Origin: Siphonodentalium dalli
Lineage: Eukaryota; Mollusca; Scaphopoda; Gadilida; Siphonodentaliidae
Direction: 5' to 3'
Length of the DNA: 64,000 nt
Assembly: GCA_032622095.1 (NCBI GenBank)
Contig: CP136061.1
Location: 191,526,369 to 191,590,368 of the forward strand
Shown here: piece by piece, positions 62,702 through 64,000 of the stretch
Position numbering within the stretch: the stretch's first letter is position 1
How the letters are laid out: every line of letters begins with the position of its first letter
The notes under the pieces: model-generated
What the model was told of the DNA's origin: nothing
Databases searched by the model: none
The model's input: only the letters and a program-made list of their open reading frames with translations
Made by a program: the position numbers and the translations under genes

Positions 62702-62921
62702 CAGTAATGCCCTAAATAATCGACTCCTTAAGGCTTAACCACAACAGAATTATGGGTAATTTTTCAGGATTTAGTCGGAAATATGGCTTGTTGCCCTTCA
62801 TCGGAAAGATCTCAGTGAGAGCTTTCCGATGAATGGCAACAAGCCATATTTCCGACTAAATCCTGAAAAATTACCCATAATTCTGCTGTGGTTAAGGAGT
62901 TGATTATTTAGGGCATTACTG
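62702..62921. mobile_element. Hairpin MITE B, long copy
   Basis: CAGTAATGCCC ... GGGCATTACTG with TA only on the right. The arms of about 105 bp pair closely around gatctcagtgagagc; the left arm has a 5-base insertion (aggct). Confidence 0.85.
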
Positions 62922-62929
62922 TAGGTTAC

Positions 62930-63460
62930 GAAAAATTGTCTGCAGTTAAATTGTACTTGGAGATTGTCTCTATGTTTTATGTTGCCAAATACATTCCACT
63001 TTATAATTTTGCACAGGTTCTACCATAATTTAGGTTTAAATTCAGATCTCATGGTGGGTTACCAGCTAGGATACAGAAGGGAATGTTTTTTTTTTGTAAG
63101 AAACATGTAATAAAATGCAGTCCTATAAAAAAATTCTGTACCGTTGTAAACATGAAATTGCTCAGTCTTCCATCAACAGGATAACATGATGAACACATTT
63201 GAAAAATTAACCTATAATATTATTATATACATACTGAATACACTCATAAATGAAGAAGAAACATAAGAGAGATGCACCAAGTGACCATTGTGCAATCAAT
63301 ATAATTCAATTCGGAGTGCTGGAAACCTAAGAAACCAACAGCAATCAATCTCACATGAAATAAAAAGAACTAAAAGTAAAATAAAATATAATTAAGCAAT
63401 AATGTGGCGGCATGAGCAATGAAGACAAACTAAAAAAAAATCTGTTTTGCTATCGGAAAC
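62930..63460. other. Intron without a recognised feature
   Basis: AT-rich, no repeat or exon-like frame seen. The ITPR exon preceding 61359 was sought here and not found. Confidence 0.55.
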
Positions 63461-63466
63461 AATACA

Positions 63467-63912
63467 TTAAAGATGCATAATCCGAATTAACACTCCCAAA
63501 TTACTATTTCTTTGGCTTCGGGGGAAAAAATATTTGATTCGAGTCGAGAAACCCACCCATCAAAGCTCAGAGTGACCAGATATCAATTTTTGAAATTTGT
63601 TATTTCTTGAGATACATGTATGTACTTATTGGTGGCCTGGAAAAAAATTGTCTAGGCGACGGTCTTGGACCAAATTGCAGATGAAGATGGATAACTCTAA
63701 ATTCAAGTGGCTTTGGGTGTTAAGATATTTGAAAATACGGCCATATTTCGTTGATTAAAATGTTGATAAATAATTTTATACTATAGTTGACAGTGGTTAG
63801 TATTATTTTGAGGCAATTCATTGATTCTGATAACTGAAGCAGCATTTCAAAATATTTTCTTGTTGTTGTAATCTGATATGGGGACTATCAAATCAGATTG
63901 AGTACCTTTAAA
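63467..63912. mobile_element. Family G TIR element, second copy
   Basis: Shares tttctttggcttcggggg and cccatcaaagctcagagtga with 31860-32151. Right end atcagattgagtacctttaa kept, left end mutated. Carries about 150 bp of extra interior. Confidence 0.65.
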
Positions 63913-64000
63913 TAAGATTTTCGCCCATATCAGGGTTCGAACCTGCAAACTGTGATCATTATATAGATTTCACATGATGGAATTCAATGTTAAGAAACAA

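Overview
The window is animal nuclear DNA. It is AT-rich, has introns with GT..AG borders, and is densely packed with short mobile elements. Its repeat style resembles lophotrochozoans, most likely a bivalve or other mollusc: many foldback MITEs, tandem-core elements of the oyster 'pearl'/HINE type, and GACGGACGG minisatellites. The phylum is an inference from repeat style and protein similarity, not proven.

One host gene can be supported. It fills almost the whole window on the minus strand: the 3' half of an inositol 1,4,5-trisphosphate receptor (ITPR/IP3R). I read 17 consecutive coding exons between 61359 and 2785. Every junction keeps frame, and together they give 854 codons plus one base. 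The protein runs from the C-terminal coupling region through the six-helix channel (S1 to S6, selectivity filter GGGIGD) and stops at the first Cys pair of the C-terminal zinc finger. Upstream exons lie beyond 64000, and the last coding exons lie before position 1. Coding sequence is only about 2.6 kb of 58.6 kb; the rest is intron.

The introns are full of transposable elements. (a) A 3.7-kb hAT element at 49137-52837 has an exact 8-bp target duplication, short terminal inverted repeats (TIRs) and a decayed ZNF862/KIAA1586-type transposase. (b) Several MITE families begin at TTAA and have CCCTTTC-type ends, as expected of piggyBac derivatives. (c) At least nine copies of a long hairpin MITE have CAGTAATGCC ends and TA targets, like Tc1/mariner. 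(d) A TAA-flanked foldback with GGGGCTTGTTACATGAG ends lies 24 bp from a splice donor. (e) Several tandem-core families with units of about 145-172 bp resemble non-autonomous Helitrons; most end in a hairpin, sometimes after a GACGGACGG-type minisatellite. (f) A roughly 5-kb GC-richer element at 39030-44100 has long inverted ends and internal duplicated modules but no recognisable protein. Nested insertions and partial empty sites give a relative order for several of these.

No rRNA gene, convincing tRNA gene, CRISPR array, operon or bacterial feature is visible. Boundaries were read by eye. Exon borders should be exact where stated; repeat borders are good to a few bases where a target duplication is given and to tens of bases elsewhere.
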